NCBI GenBank assembly: GCA_041859045.1
Contig: JBHELB010000016.1
Span: forward strand, 62,001 to 126,000
Length of the DNA stretch: 64,000 nt
Reading direction: 5' to 3'
DNA from: JBHELB01 sp041859045
GTDB taxonomy: Bacteria > Hydrogenedentota > Hydrogenedentia > Hydrogenedentales > SLHB01
The notes under the pieces are model-generated. The model saw nothing but the letters and a program-made list of their open reading frames with translations, ran no database searches and was not told the origin of the DNA. The position numbers were made by a program, and so were the translations under genes. Below are positions 1 through 8,138 of the stretch, piece by piece (within the stretch, counting starts at the first letter, position 1; each line of letters opens with the position of its first letter).

Positions 1-2
1 CC

Positions 3-569
3 AGGCAGGAGGTGAAGTTGCTCGAGTTGGGGCCGGGCGCAGGAAACAACCTTTGGTTTGCGGCGCGGGAGGGGTTCCAGGTTGCTGGCGTCGAGGCAAG
101 CCCCCACGCGCTGGAGTATCTGCGCGCGCGATTCGAAGCCGAGGGATTGACCGGCGAGTTTATCTTGGGGGATTTCGCCGCGCCATTGCCGTTTCCCACC
201 GATGCATTCGACCTAGTCATTGATCGCGGCTCGCTCATGTGTACCGGGATGAGCGTTTGCCGGAAAGCCATCGCCGAAGTCTGTCGGGTGCTTCGGCCCG
301 GTGGCCGTTTCTTGTTCAACCCCCGAAGCAGCCGCGACAGTTGCCACGCGGCGGGCCGATCGGGGCCAGACGGCGTCACCGTGGACATCGCTCAAGGCAC
401 GCTCTCGCAATACGCGCAGATTCTGTTTCTGGATCGCGCCGACATCGCTTCCCTGTTGCCGCCGCCGTGGCGGCTGCTCAGCGCCGAACACGTTGAAACC
501 ACCGACGAATTCGCCCCCGATCACCCCATCAAAGCCGAGTGGCGCATCGTGGCCGAGAAAACCTTCTGA
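3..569 (+). CDS. Class I SAM-dependent methyltransferase, 5' end outside window
   Basis: The reading frame is open to the left edge and carries the Rossmann-fold methyltransferase signature at once: motif I reads LELGPGAGNN, followed by an acidic strand end (VAGVEAS) and a motif resembling DLVIDRGSL. The C-terminal part (CRVLRPGGRFLF) matches the post-motif III 'VLKPGG' strand of this superfamily. A GTG at 12 could start translation, but motif I would then lie at residue 4, whereas the family normally has 30-50 residues before it, so the gene very probably begins upstream and this is a 3' fragment. The substrate cannot be told from the fold. It ends about 120 bases before the histidine kinase start and may be unrelated to it. 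Confidence 0.8.
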   Translation, partial: RQEVKLLELGPGAGNNLWFAAREGFQVAGVEASPHALEYLRARFEAEGLTGEFILGDFAAPLPFPTDAFDLVIDRGSLMCTGMSVCRKAIAEVCRVLRPGGRFLFNPRSSRDSCHAAGRSGPDGVTVDIAQGTLSQYAQILFLDRADIASLLPPPWRLLSAEHVETTDEFAPDHPIKAEWRIVAEKTF

Positions 570-691
570 GGACAGCCGCTCCTACGCGCGCCGCCTATCG
601 TCGGTCAATTGCATTCCCGCTGCCGAGCCGCTATGCTGCCGCCGCATGCCCGTGCACCGTCTTGTTGCATGGCCCGCGAGGAGGAACCCCC

Positions 692-2233
692 TTGGTTTCC
701 ATCGACACGCTTCGCGAAGTACGCTCCCGAATCGTCTGGCGCGCCATGTCCGTGCCGATTTACATCAAGATTCTCGGCATCGGCTTCTTGGTGTCGCTTG
801 TTTTTGGCGCCACCGTGTTTCACCAGATCAAACAGGGCGTCTTCCGCACCCATTGCCAGGTGCATGCCGAAATGGCCTCTTCCTTCGCCAGCACGCTCGC
901 GGCCCGTATCGCGCCGATGCTGGCTGCCGGGAATCGACCCGCGCTGGACGCCGCCCTGCACGATATGGCCGGATCATTTGTCGAGATTCGTTACATCGTG
1001 GTGCAGGATGCCGCCGGCCAGATTCTTTCCCACGGCTTCACGTTTCCGCGCGAAGCCCCAACGGATCTCGTCGCCTCGCCCCGCAACCTGTGCGGTTCGT
1101 GTCACCCTGCGATGGAGGCGCATGAAATCGCCGCGGATATGTGGGAAGTGCTGCCGCAACTGCTTACGCCCGCCAGCAATGTGCGCGCGTTTACGCGGAA
1201 CGCCGGACTCATCCTCGAAGCCACGGTGCCCGTACCTCAAGGAGACGGCGCCTCCGTGCGCGTTGGCGTGGGAGGGAGCACGATCAACCGCGTGGTTTCC
1301 TCGCTTACCGTCTCGCTCCTGCTGATCCTCGTGCTCTGCTCCGTAATCGGCCTATCGTTCGCACTGGTGCTGGCCTACGTGATCGTGCGCCCGTTGCATG
1401 ACCTCGTGCAGTTGACGCAGCGCATTGGCGAGGGCGATTTCACCGCGCGCGCCACCGTCATGTCCGAGGACGAAGTGGGGATCTTGGCCACGTCATTCAA
1501 TCAGATGGCGGAAGCCCTCGAGGAATACCGCCGGGCCGTGCGCGAACAGGAATCGATGAGACTTTCGCTCATCGGCCGCATCGTGCAGGCGCAGGAGGAC
1601 GAGCGCAAGGCCATCGCCCGCGAACTACACGATCAACTCGGGCAATCGCTCTCCCATGCCCTGCTGACTATCGAGTCCAGTTGTCAGAATTGCTGCAACG
1701 CCTCCGCGCATTGCGGTGGCGTAAAGGCGGAAATTCGCGCGCTGATCGATCAAGTGCGGCGCATTGCTTGGGACACCCGTCCCAGCATCATCGACGACTA
1801 CGGGCTTAACCACGCGTTGTCCCGGTACGTCGAGGAGATGCGTCGCCGGGTCAGTTTCGATATTGCCTATCAATACGCCGGTCCCGAAGACGCGCCTCGT
1901 CTGCCCGCCACGATCGAAGTTTCGCTGTACCGCATCGCCCAGGAAGCCGTCACCAACATCCTGCGCCACGCCAACGCCACCGAGGTCAGCCTTATCCTCA
2001 TGCGCAAGGCCGACGAGGTCAGCCTTATCGTCGAAGACAACGGCTGCGGTTTCGATCCTTCCGCCGTGGAGCACGCGCCGCGTCCGCCGCTCGGCCTCAT
2101 TGGCATGCGCGAGCGAGTTGCTTTAGTCGGCGGCGAATTTGCGATATACTCGCATCCGGGCGAGGGTACTACCGTACGCGTGCGCATTGCGATCAAGGAG
2201 GAGGCTCATGCCGATTCGCGTGCTAGTGGCTGA
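692..2233 (+). CDS. Membrane sensor histidine kinase with periplasmic CXXCH motif (HAMP, HisKA_3)
   Basis: Predicted 513-residue NarX/NreB-class kinase. I chose the TTG at 692 because a GAGGAGG sequence lies 6 bases before it; an ATG at 746 is the alternative. Order: transmembrane segment about 26-44; periplasmic region with CGSCH at 134-138, a c-type haem attachment motif; second transmembrane segment about 204-233; HAMP linker; dimerisation helix RELHDQLGQ with phospho-acceptor His313; a Cys cluster C-x2-CC-x5-C at 331-341 in the loop after that helix; and a HATPase domain with N box (EAVTNILRHA), G1 (DNGCGF) and G2 (GLIGMRER). Its last 26 bases overlap the response regulator gene, so the two are co-translated partners. 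The adjoining cytochrome genes suggest redox or respiratory sensing. Haem attachment is inferred from the motif only. Confidence 0.88.
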   Translation: MVSIDTLREVRSRIVWRAMSVPIYIKILGIGFLVSLVFGATVFHQIKQGVFRTHCQVHAEMASSFASTLAARIAPMLAAGNRPALDAALHDMAGSFVEIRYIVVQDAAGQILSHGFTFPREAPTDLVASPRNLCGSCHPAMEAHEIAADMWEVLPQLLTPASNVRAFTRNAGLILEATVPVPQGDGASVRVGVGGSTINRVVSSLTVSLLLILVLCSVIGLSFALVLAYVIVRPLHDLVQLTQRIGEGDFTARATVMSEDEVGILATSFNQMAEALEEYRRAVREQESMRLSLIGRIVQAQEDERKAIARELHDQLGQSLSHALLTIESSCQNCCNASAHCGGVKAEIRALIDQVRRIAWDTRPSIIDDYGLNHALSRYVEEMRRRVSFDIAYQYAGPEDAPRLPATIEVSLYRIAQEAVTNILRHANATEVSLILMRKADEVSLIVEDNGCGFDPSAVEHAPRPPLGLIGMRERVALVGGEFAIYSHPGEGTTVRVRIAIKEEAHADSRASG

Positions 2234-2858
2234 TGACCACGCGATATTCCGCAGCGGCCTGCGCGCTCTGCTCGAGAAAGAGGAAGACATCGAGGTCGTC
2301 GGCGAAACGGGAACTGGAACCCAGACAATCCGCGAGGTCGCCGAGCTGCCTGTGGATGTCTTGCTGCTTGATATCAGCATGCCCGAACTCAACGGCTCGA
2401 AAGTCGCCCAAGAAGTCCTCAAGAAGCGCCCCAATCTGCCCATCGTCGTGTTGACCATGCACGAGGACGAGTACTACCTCCAGGAGATGCTTCGGATCGG
2501 CGTGCAGGGCTACGTACTCAAGAAATCCACCGGCACCGAGGTTGTTCAGGCCATTCGGGCCGCCTACCGCGGCGATGGCTACATCGATCCGAGCTTGACC
2601 AAATTATTGATTACCCCGTACACCGGGAATGCGCGGCCCAAACCCGTTAGCCGGGTAGACGTTTTGACCCCGCGCGAGCAGGAAGTCTGCCGTCTTCTGG
2701 CCTACGGGTATACGAACGCCGAGGTCGCCGAACTGCTGTTTATCTCCGATCGCACGGTGGAGACCCACCGCAACAACATCATGAGCAAGCTCGGCCTAAA
2801 AAACCGCGCGGAACTTGTACGGTTTGTGATTGACAATCGTCTAATGAAAATAGAGTAA
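2208..2858 (+). CDS. NarL/FixJ-family response regulator
   Basis: 216-residue two-domain regulator starting at ATG 2208, behind AAGGAGGAGG and overlapping the kinase gene. Receiver domain: acidic pair D9-D10, phospho-acceptor Asp55 in LLLDISMP, the conserved Thr in VVLTMHE and Lys in YVLKKS. After a short linker comes a LuxR/NarL helix-turn-helix (about 150-215), with LTPREQEVCRLLAYG and the recognition helix region SDRTVETHRNNIMSKL. Such regulators bind DNA as dimers after phosphorylation by the cognate HisKA_3 kinase. Targets are unknown; the nearest downstream gene is a tetraheme cytochrome, which makes that operon a natural candidate. Start, domains and overlap are seen directly; the target is inference. 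Confidence 0.93.
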   Translation: MPIRVLVADDHAIFRSGLRALLEKEEDIEVVGETGTGTQTIREVAELPVDVLLLDISMPELNGSKVAQEVLKKRPNLPIVVLTMHEDEYYLQEMLRIGVQGYVLKKSTGTEVVQAIRAAYRGDGYIDPSLTKLLITPYTGNARPKPVSRVDVLTPREQEVCRLLAYGYTNAEVAELLFISDRTVETHRNNIMSKLGLKNRAELVRFVIDNRLMKIE

Positions 2859-3019
2859 TATCTCCGAGAGAGGAATCTCTCCGGGGAATTTCCGGAGGCC
2901 CCGGGCGCGAAATGCCGCGTTTGCCCGGATGCTGTCCCGAATGCGTTACTTTATGGTGGTGCGGGAACCAGATTGGCTGTTAGCCCGGCCATCGTAACTA
3001 CGGAAAGGGAGCAACGAAC

Positions 3020-3625
3020 ATGAGCGCACGCAGCAAATTGACTTTGGGAGTTTTCATTTGTGCCGCCTTTATGATGGCGTCGATGGGCGCCTATGCGGCC
3101 GACGCCGCTTTTGTGGGCAACAACACCTGCAAGATGTGCCACAACAAGAAGGAAGAGGGCGAGATGTGGACCGTCTGGCAGGCCAGTAAGCACGCCAAGG
3201 CCCTTGAAACCCTTAAGACCGACGCCGCCAAAGAAGTGGCCAAGAAAGCCGGCGTTACCGCCGCTCCCGATCAGGCTCCCGAATGCCTGAAGTGCCACGT
3301 AACCGGTTACGACGCGGCCAAGGACCCGAAGATTCCCGCCAAGATCGATCCGGCCAACGGCGTGCAGTGCGAATCCTGCCATGGTCCGGCTTCTCTGCAT
3401 ATTCCGGATGGCCAGGCCCGCAAAATGAAGAAAGACATGACGGTCGACATCAAGGCCCACATCAAGAAGGGCGACAAGACGACCTGCGTGACCTGCCACA
3501 ATGACAAGAGCCCGACCTGGAAGGCCGACCGTTACACGCTGGCCGACGGCAGCAAGAGCGGCTTCGACTACGACCAGGCCTGGAAGAAGATCGCGCACAA
3601 TATCCCGAAAGAAGCCGGGAAGTAG
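3020..3625 (+). CDS. Periplasmic tetraheme cytochrome c, c554 type
   Basis: 201 residues with a Sec signal peptide (hydrophobic stretch about 7-23, likely cleavage near AYA-AD at 26-27). Four CXXCH motifs begin at residues 37 (CKMCH), 89 (CLKCH), 117 (CESCH) and 156 (CVTCH), so four covalent haems are expected. The spacing, the long helix between haems 1 and 2, and the motif CESCHGPASLH resemble the cytochrome c554/c-prime family, soluble periplasmic electron carriers. The start is preceded by AAAGGGAG. A TTGACA at 2830 with an imperfect TAATAT 20 bases later may be its promoter, but the spacer is long. The System II haem lyase and two more multiheme cytochromes follow, so a role as shuttle between inner- and outer-membrane cytochromes is plausible, though not shown. 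Confidence 0.9.
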   Translation: MSARSKLTLGVFICAAFMMASMGAYAADAAFVGNNTCKMCHNKKEEGEMWTVWQASKHAKALETLKTDAAKEVAKKAGVTAAPDQAPECLKCHVTGYDAAKDPKIPAKIDPANGVQCESCHGPASLHIPDGQARKMKKDMTVDIKAHIKKGDKTTCVTCHNDKSPTWKADRYTLADGSKSGFDYDQAWKKIAHNIPKEAGK

Positions 3626-3674
3626 CGAAGACATTTCGTTGTTGAGACGGAATGACTGAGCGAGTCGTTTAGCA

Positions 3675-3712
3675 GCGCGCGGCTTGCACCCAAATGGGAG
3701 TGAGCCGCGCGC
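3675..3712 (+). terminator. GC-rich hairpin after the c554-type gene
   Basis: Two perfect 10-base arms (3675-3684 and 3703-3712) enclose an 18-base loop. Only a short CTTT follows, so it could be a weak terminator, an mRNA 3'-end stabiliser, or an attenuator between the cytochrome and the lipoprotein gene that starts at 3759. Confidence 0.5.
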
Positions 3713-3758
3713 GCTTTCAAATCGCCGCAAGAACGACGGCACGATTCAAGGAGACGAC

Positions 3759-4955
3759 ATGATCGTGACATCCTCCCATCCGGCATTCGTTCGACACTAC
3801 GTGTGCGTCTTCCTGAGCGCTTCCGCGTTGCTCCTCGCGCTCACGGGGTGTGGCTCGAAAATTCAGCAAACTCCCGAAACCCGCACGGTGGAAGCCCCTG
3901 CCGCCGCGGGCGATACCAGTAGCGCGCATCGTTTCGGCGACGGCTCGATGTCGCCTCATGGCGAGATGGCGCAGGAATCGCATTGGGTCTGGAAGACTCC
4001 CGAAGGATGGCAAGAGGGAACACCGACCTCCATGCGCAAGGCGACCTTCCGCGTCGGCCCCCAGGGCGAGGCCGAATGTTACCTTACCGTCCTTGGCGGG
4101 GCGGCGGGCGGCGTGGCGATGAACGCGAACCGCTGGCGCACCCAACTCGGGGCTGCTGAACTCGGTGACGCCGAGATCGCTGCATTGCCCAAAGTGCAGA
4201 TTCTGGGAGGAGAGGCGGTTATCGTTGAGGCGGAAGGCACTTACGGCGCAGGCGCTGCCGACTCCGCCCACACCGAGGGCCGCGAGCAGGCCGATGCCGC
4301 CCTGCTCGGCGCGATCTTGCCGCAGCCCGATCGGGTGGTTTTTGTGAAAATGGTCGGACCCAAGAACGTTGTTGCCGCGCAACGTGAGGCTTTCCTCAGC
4401 TTCTGCCGCTCACTCGAAGAGCATAATCACTCCGCCGACGTCCACGCCCACGGCGAATCGGCCCCGGTCGAGGCGCAGAGTTCCGCCTCGGCGGAGCAAG
4501 CCCCCGCAGCCGATGCGACGTCCAGTCTTGAAGCGAAATTGCGATGGCAGACCCCGGACACCTGGAAAGAGCAGCCCAAGCGTTCCATGCGCGTGGTCAG
4601 TTTCGCCGCCGGTCCCAACGGCGAAGTGGAATGCTACGTCACCGTGCTCGCGGGAAGTGCGGGCGGTTTCGAGGCGAATCTCAACCGCTGGCGTCAGCAG
4701 ATGGGCCAACCGGAGCTCACGCCGGACGAGATGGCCGCGCTTCCCAAGGTTTCGATACTAGGCGGCGAAGGGGCCATGCTGGAACAGAAGGGCGCCTATA
4801 CCGACATGGCGGGCCAGAAACACGAAGGACAGGCGCTGTTGGGAGCGCTGCGCGAAGTCCCCGGTCAAGTCGTATTCGTAAAAATGACCGGCCCGGAGGC
4901 CGCGGTAATGGCGGAGAAGGAGCGCTTTCTGGCGTTCTGCAAATCACTTCAGTAA
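3759..4955 (+). CDS. Lipoprotein with two tandem copies of an uncharacterised domain
   Basis: 398 residues, start at ATG 3759 with AAGGAG 5 bases before. The lipobox LTGC puts the lipidated Cys at 31. Two copies of a domain of about 140 residues follow (about 75-220 and 261-398). Both share W-x-TP-x-x-W, S-M-R near the first strand, G-x-x-E-x-E/C-CY-x-TVL, NRWR-x-Q-x-G, AALPKV-x-ILGGE, and a closing VVFVKM-x-GP followed by FL-x-FC-x-SL. I do not recognise the family with certainty; the pattern recalls lipoproteins found beside cytochrome c maturation genes in PVC-type genomes. A His/Ala-rich linker separates the copies. It lies between a c554-type cytochrome and CcsBA, so a role in cytochrome handling is possible. 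Each copy keeps one conserved Cys late in the domain. Confidence 0.8.
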   Translation: MIVTSSHPAFVRHYVCVFLSASALLLALTGCGSKIQQTPETRTVEAPAAAGDTSSAHRFGDGSMSPHGEMAQESHWVWKTPEGWQEGTPTSMRKATFRVGPQGEAECYLTVLGGAAGGVAMNANRWRTQLGAAELGDAEIAALPKVQILGGEAVIVEAEGTYGAGAADSAHTEGREQADAALLGAILPQPDRVVFVKMVGPKNVVAAQREAFLSFCRSLEEHNHSADVHAHGESAPVEAQSSASAEQAPAADATSSLEAKLRWQTPDTWKEQPKRSMRVVSFAAGPNGEVECYVTVLAGSAGGFEANLNRWRQQMGQPELTPDEMAALPKVSILGGEGAMLEQKGAYTDMAGQKHEGQALLGALREVPGQVVFVKMTGPEAAVMAEKERFLAFCKSLQ

Positions 4956-4988
4956 TCTGACGCGGGTCGGAACGCGTGGAGAGTCACG

Positions 4989-7900
4989 GTGAAGAATATC
5001 GCACGGCAGTTGTTTCGTTTCTTTTCGTCCTACGGGTTGGCGTGCGTCCTTTTTGTGTTGCTGCTGTTGCTCACGTATCTCGGCACGCTTTACCAGACCA
5101 CCAACGGGCTGTACCAAGCTCAAGAAAAGTACTTTAACTCGCTGTTTCTTGTGCACTGGGCCTTTGGTCAAATCCCGGTTCCTCTGCCCGGTGGCTTACT
5201 GCTCTCGGGACTGGTGTTTGTCAATTTGATTTGCGGTGGCATCTTGCGCGCCCGAAAGGGCTGGTCCCACGCGGGCGTACTGGTCGCGCATCTTGGCATC
5301 TGCCTGCTGCTGGTCGGTTCGTTTGTGAGCTATCAGTACGCTCAGTTCGGTCACATGACCCTTTACGAGGGCGAAAGCGCCTCCCATTTCGAGAGCTACG
5401 ACGAATGGGAACTGACGCTGACCCCGGCCACTTCCTCTGGCCAGACCGCCACACAGTGCGCTTACCCTCTGCACGGCATTCCCGGCGGCGGCCCCCAGGG
5501 CAAGACGGCCCATTTCCAGGCAGGCGCGCTGCCGGTGACGGTCGAGCTATGGGGATACGCCAAGAATGCCGCGCCCCAACCCGTGAGCAAAGGTCAGCCC
5601 AGCGTCGACGGCTACCTTCTCCAGGCATTGCCTCTCGAAAAAGAGAGCGAAATGAACGTGCCGGGTCTGTACATTCGCCTTCGCGGCGCCACTTCCGGCG
5701 CGTTGGCCGAAGGGATTGCTTGGGGCGGCGCACGGTCACCGTTGACGCTTACGGTGGACGACCAGTCCTACGTGGTTGAAGTCAATCGCCGCCGTTTCCC
5801 GTTGTCCTTTACAGTCACTCTAAATAAGTTCACGCGTACACTCTACCCGGGGACCCAAATGCCTAAGGAGTTCAAAAGCGAAGTCACGCGCACCGAGGGC
5901 GGTGTCACCCAATCGGTGCTCATCTCCATGAACGAACCGATGCGCCACCTCGGTTACACGTTCTATCAGTCCTCCTGGGGACCCAGCAACGCTCCCGAAG
6001 GCGCACGGCTTTACTCGGTTTTCGCCGTAGTCCGCAATCCGGTCGATCAAGTGCCGCTTTACTCGTGCATCATTATCGCGCTGGGCATGACGTTCCACTT
6101 CTTGCGCGGACTCTTGGTCTATCTGCGTCGTGAAGCGCGCCATGCCGCTTCTGCGGCGACATTGCTGTTGGTGTTGGGGCTCGCGGCGACCGCTCAGGCG
6201 CAGGAGCAGGCCACACCGGTCGACTTCGCCGCCGTGGCGGACCAGTTGGCGACATTGCCCGTTCAGGAGCAAGGGCGCATCAAACCTCTGCAAACCATCG
6301 CCAACGTGTCCCTGCTCAAGTTCAATGGGAAGCGGAGCGCCGTCCTTCCCAACGGGCACAAGGCCGATGCCGTGGAATGGCTGGCGTGGTGTTTGTTTGC
6401 GCCGGAGGAGGCAAAGCATTTCAAGACGTTTCAAATTGACAATGCCGATGTCATGGTCGCTTTGGGATTGCCATTCGAGAAGAAGCGGGATCGGTACTCC
6501 TACGAGGACCTTGCGCCGAGCCGCACCAAATTGAGCCAACTCGCGCAGCAATACTCGGCTATTCCCGAGCAGAGCCGCGACACGGCGCAGACTCAGCTCA
6601 TCAATCTCGCCCACAACGTGAACGAGTTCGAGCTATACACGCACTACTTCAATTTTGCGCGTCTTGCGGTGTCCATAGAAGGTTCACCCGAACTCCAGAC
6701 CATGTTTCCCGGAAAGAGCACCATCGGGTTGGCCGACCTGCTTTCGCAATCCACCGCCATCTCCCAGGCCGTGCGCGCGTCCAATCCCAAGAAGGGCGAG
6801 AAGTCGGGCATGTCGCCATTGTTGCCCCTTTTCGATGCCGCACAAGACGCCCTCATTTTGCGTCTTATTCCGCCTGCGCCCGGTTCAACGGAGGTGGAAT
6901 GGGCCTCGCCTGCGGGAATGCTCGAGGAAGTCTTCTCCGAAGGACGGCCCGTGGCGGAAGAACGTCTGGCCTTGTTGCGTCAGTTGGAGCAATTGGCGCA
7001 GGCGGCGCGCTCCGGCGACGCCGCATTCTCCGCTGCGCTTGGGGAGTTCCATCAGTCGCTGACCTCGCAGGCGACGCAGCGCGGCGAGTACGGCAAGATT
7101 CCGCTCGAAGTCAAGTTCTACAAGGCGCAATTCTTCTACTACAGCCTCATTGTCTATGTGCTTGCGTTCTTGTTGATGGCTTTTTCCTGGTTGCGCCTGA
7201 ACAGTCGGCTCGTCTACCGCCTGACCTTTGCCTCGACTCTTGGGGCAACGCTGCTGTTGGCCGCGGGAATCACTTTGCGATGCATTATCCGTGAGCGCCC
7301 ACCGGTCACTACGCTCTACGAGACCATCCTCTTCAGCACCCTTGTGGCGGCGGGCGTAGCGCTGTTCATGGAGTTCATCAACCGGCGGCGCGTCGGGCTG
7401 TTCCTCTCCACGACCTTGGGCGCGCTCGGGCTGTTCCTGGCGAACAAGTACGAGATTCGCGAGGGCGCCGATACCATGCCCTCGATGATCGCCGTGCTGG
7501 ACACGAACTTCTGGCTCGCCACGCACGTGACCACGATCACCATCGGGTACGGCGCAAGTTTCTTGGCCAGTGCGATTGCCCACGCCTATGTGCTGGGCCG
7601 CGTGTTCCGTATTCGCACACAAGACACGGCGTTCTATCGCCATCTGGGACGTATGGTGATCGGCGTCATCAGCTTTGCGCTCTTGTTCTCCCTCATTGGC
7701 ACCATTCTCGGCGGCATCTGGGCGAACGAGAGCTGGGGGCGTTTCTGGGGATGGGATCCCAAGGAAAACGGCGCGCTGATGATCGTGCTGTGGCAACTCG
7801 CCATGCTGCACGCCCTGCGCGGACAGTACGTCGCGGATTTCGGTTTCTCGATGGCCGCGATCTTCTGTGGTATCGTGGTTGCATTCTCGTGGTTTGGGGT

Positions 7901-8096
7901 GAATCTTCTGGGCGTGGGACTCCATAGCTACGGGTTTACCAGCGGGATCTTCCGCGCGCTGGTCACGTTCTATGCCGTGGAGGCGGTGGTCCTGGCGATG
8001 GGTTTCTGCGCGTGGTTGTGGGAAGATTGGCTCAACATGAGGACGGCGTCCGCGTTGAAAGGCAACAATTCGCGCCGCGCCAAGGCCCGTAAGTAA
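4989..8096 (+). CDS. ccsBA: Cytochrome c maturation haem lyase, CcsB(ResB)-CcsA fusion
   Basis: 1035 residues, GTG start with GGAG 6 bases before. The N-terminal part (about 1-385) is ResB/CcsB-like: clustered membrane helices, a large periplasmic domain and a further helix near 355-380. A long extracytoplasmic stretch (about 400-710) contains LPVQEQGRIKPLQT, a signature I associate with fused Ccs proteins. The C-terminal part is CcsA: multiple membrane helices and the tryptophan-rich WWD haem-handling segment at about 911-930, including WGWDPKENGALMIVLW, with histidines in the flanking loops (for example WLATHVTT and LLGVGLHS). System II proteins export haem and attach it to CXXCH cysteines. 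The setting among multiheme cytochromes fits. No separate thiol reductase gene (ResA/CcsX) is seen here. Confidence 0.93.
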   Translation: MKNIARQLFRFFSSYGLACVLFVLLLLLTYLGTLYQTTNGLYQAQEKYFNSLFLVHWAFGQIPVPLPGGLLLSGLVFVNLICGGILRARKGWSHAGVLVAHLGICLLLVGSFVSYQYAQFGHMTLYEGESASHFESYDEWELTLTPATSSGQTATQCAYPLHGIPGGGPQGKTAHFQAGALPVTVELWGYAKNAAPQPVSKGQPSVDGYLLQALPLEKESEMNVPGLYIRLRGATSGALAEGIAWGGARSPLTLTVDDQSYVVEVNRRRFPLSFTVTLNKFTRTLYPGTQMPKEFKSEVTRTEGGVTQSVLISMNEPMRHLGYTFYQSSWGPSNAPEGARLYSVFAVVRNPVDQVPLYSCIIIALGMTFHFLRGLLVYLRREARHAASAATLLLVLGLAATAQAQEQATPVDFAAVADQLATLPVQEQGRIKPLQTIANVSLLKFNGKRSAVLPNGHKADAVEWLAWCLFAPEEAKHFKTFQIDNADVMVALGLPFEKKRDRYSYEDLAPSRTKLSQLAQQYSAIPEQSRDTAQTQLINLAHNVNEFELYTHYFNFARLAVSIEGSPELQTMFPGKSTIGLADLLSQSTAISQAVRASNPKKGEKSGMSPLLPLFDAAQDALILRLIPPAPGSTEVEWASPAGMLEEVFSEGRPVAEERLALLRQLEQLAQAARSGDAAFSAALGEFHQSLTSQATQRGEYGKIPLEVKFYKAQFFYYSLIVYVLAFLLMAFSWLRLNSRLVYRLTFASTLGATLLLAAGITLRCIIRERPPVTTLYETILFSTLVAAGVALFMEFINRRRVGLFLSTTLGALGLFLANKYEIREGADTMPSMIAVLDTNFWLATHVTTITIGYGASFLASAIAHAYVLGRVFRIRTQDTAFYRHLGRMVIGVISFALLFSLIGTILGGIWANESWGRFWGWDPKENGALMIVLWQLAMLHALRGQYVADFGFSMAAIFCGIVVAFSWFGVNLLGVGLHSYGFTSGIFRALVTFYAVEAVVLAMGFCAWLWEDWLNMRTASALKGNNSRRAKARK

Positions 8097-8138
8097 ACAG
8101 CCGGAAGTTCAAAGAAGCGTAAAAAGGAGAGACGACTC

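Noticed and set aside
539..691. N-terminal extension of the sensor kinase from an ATG at 539
   Set aside because: It would overlap the methyltransferase gene, adds low-complexity Arg/Pro-rich residues before the membrane helix, and lacks a ribosome site, whereas TTG 692 has GAGGAGG.
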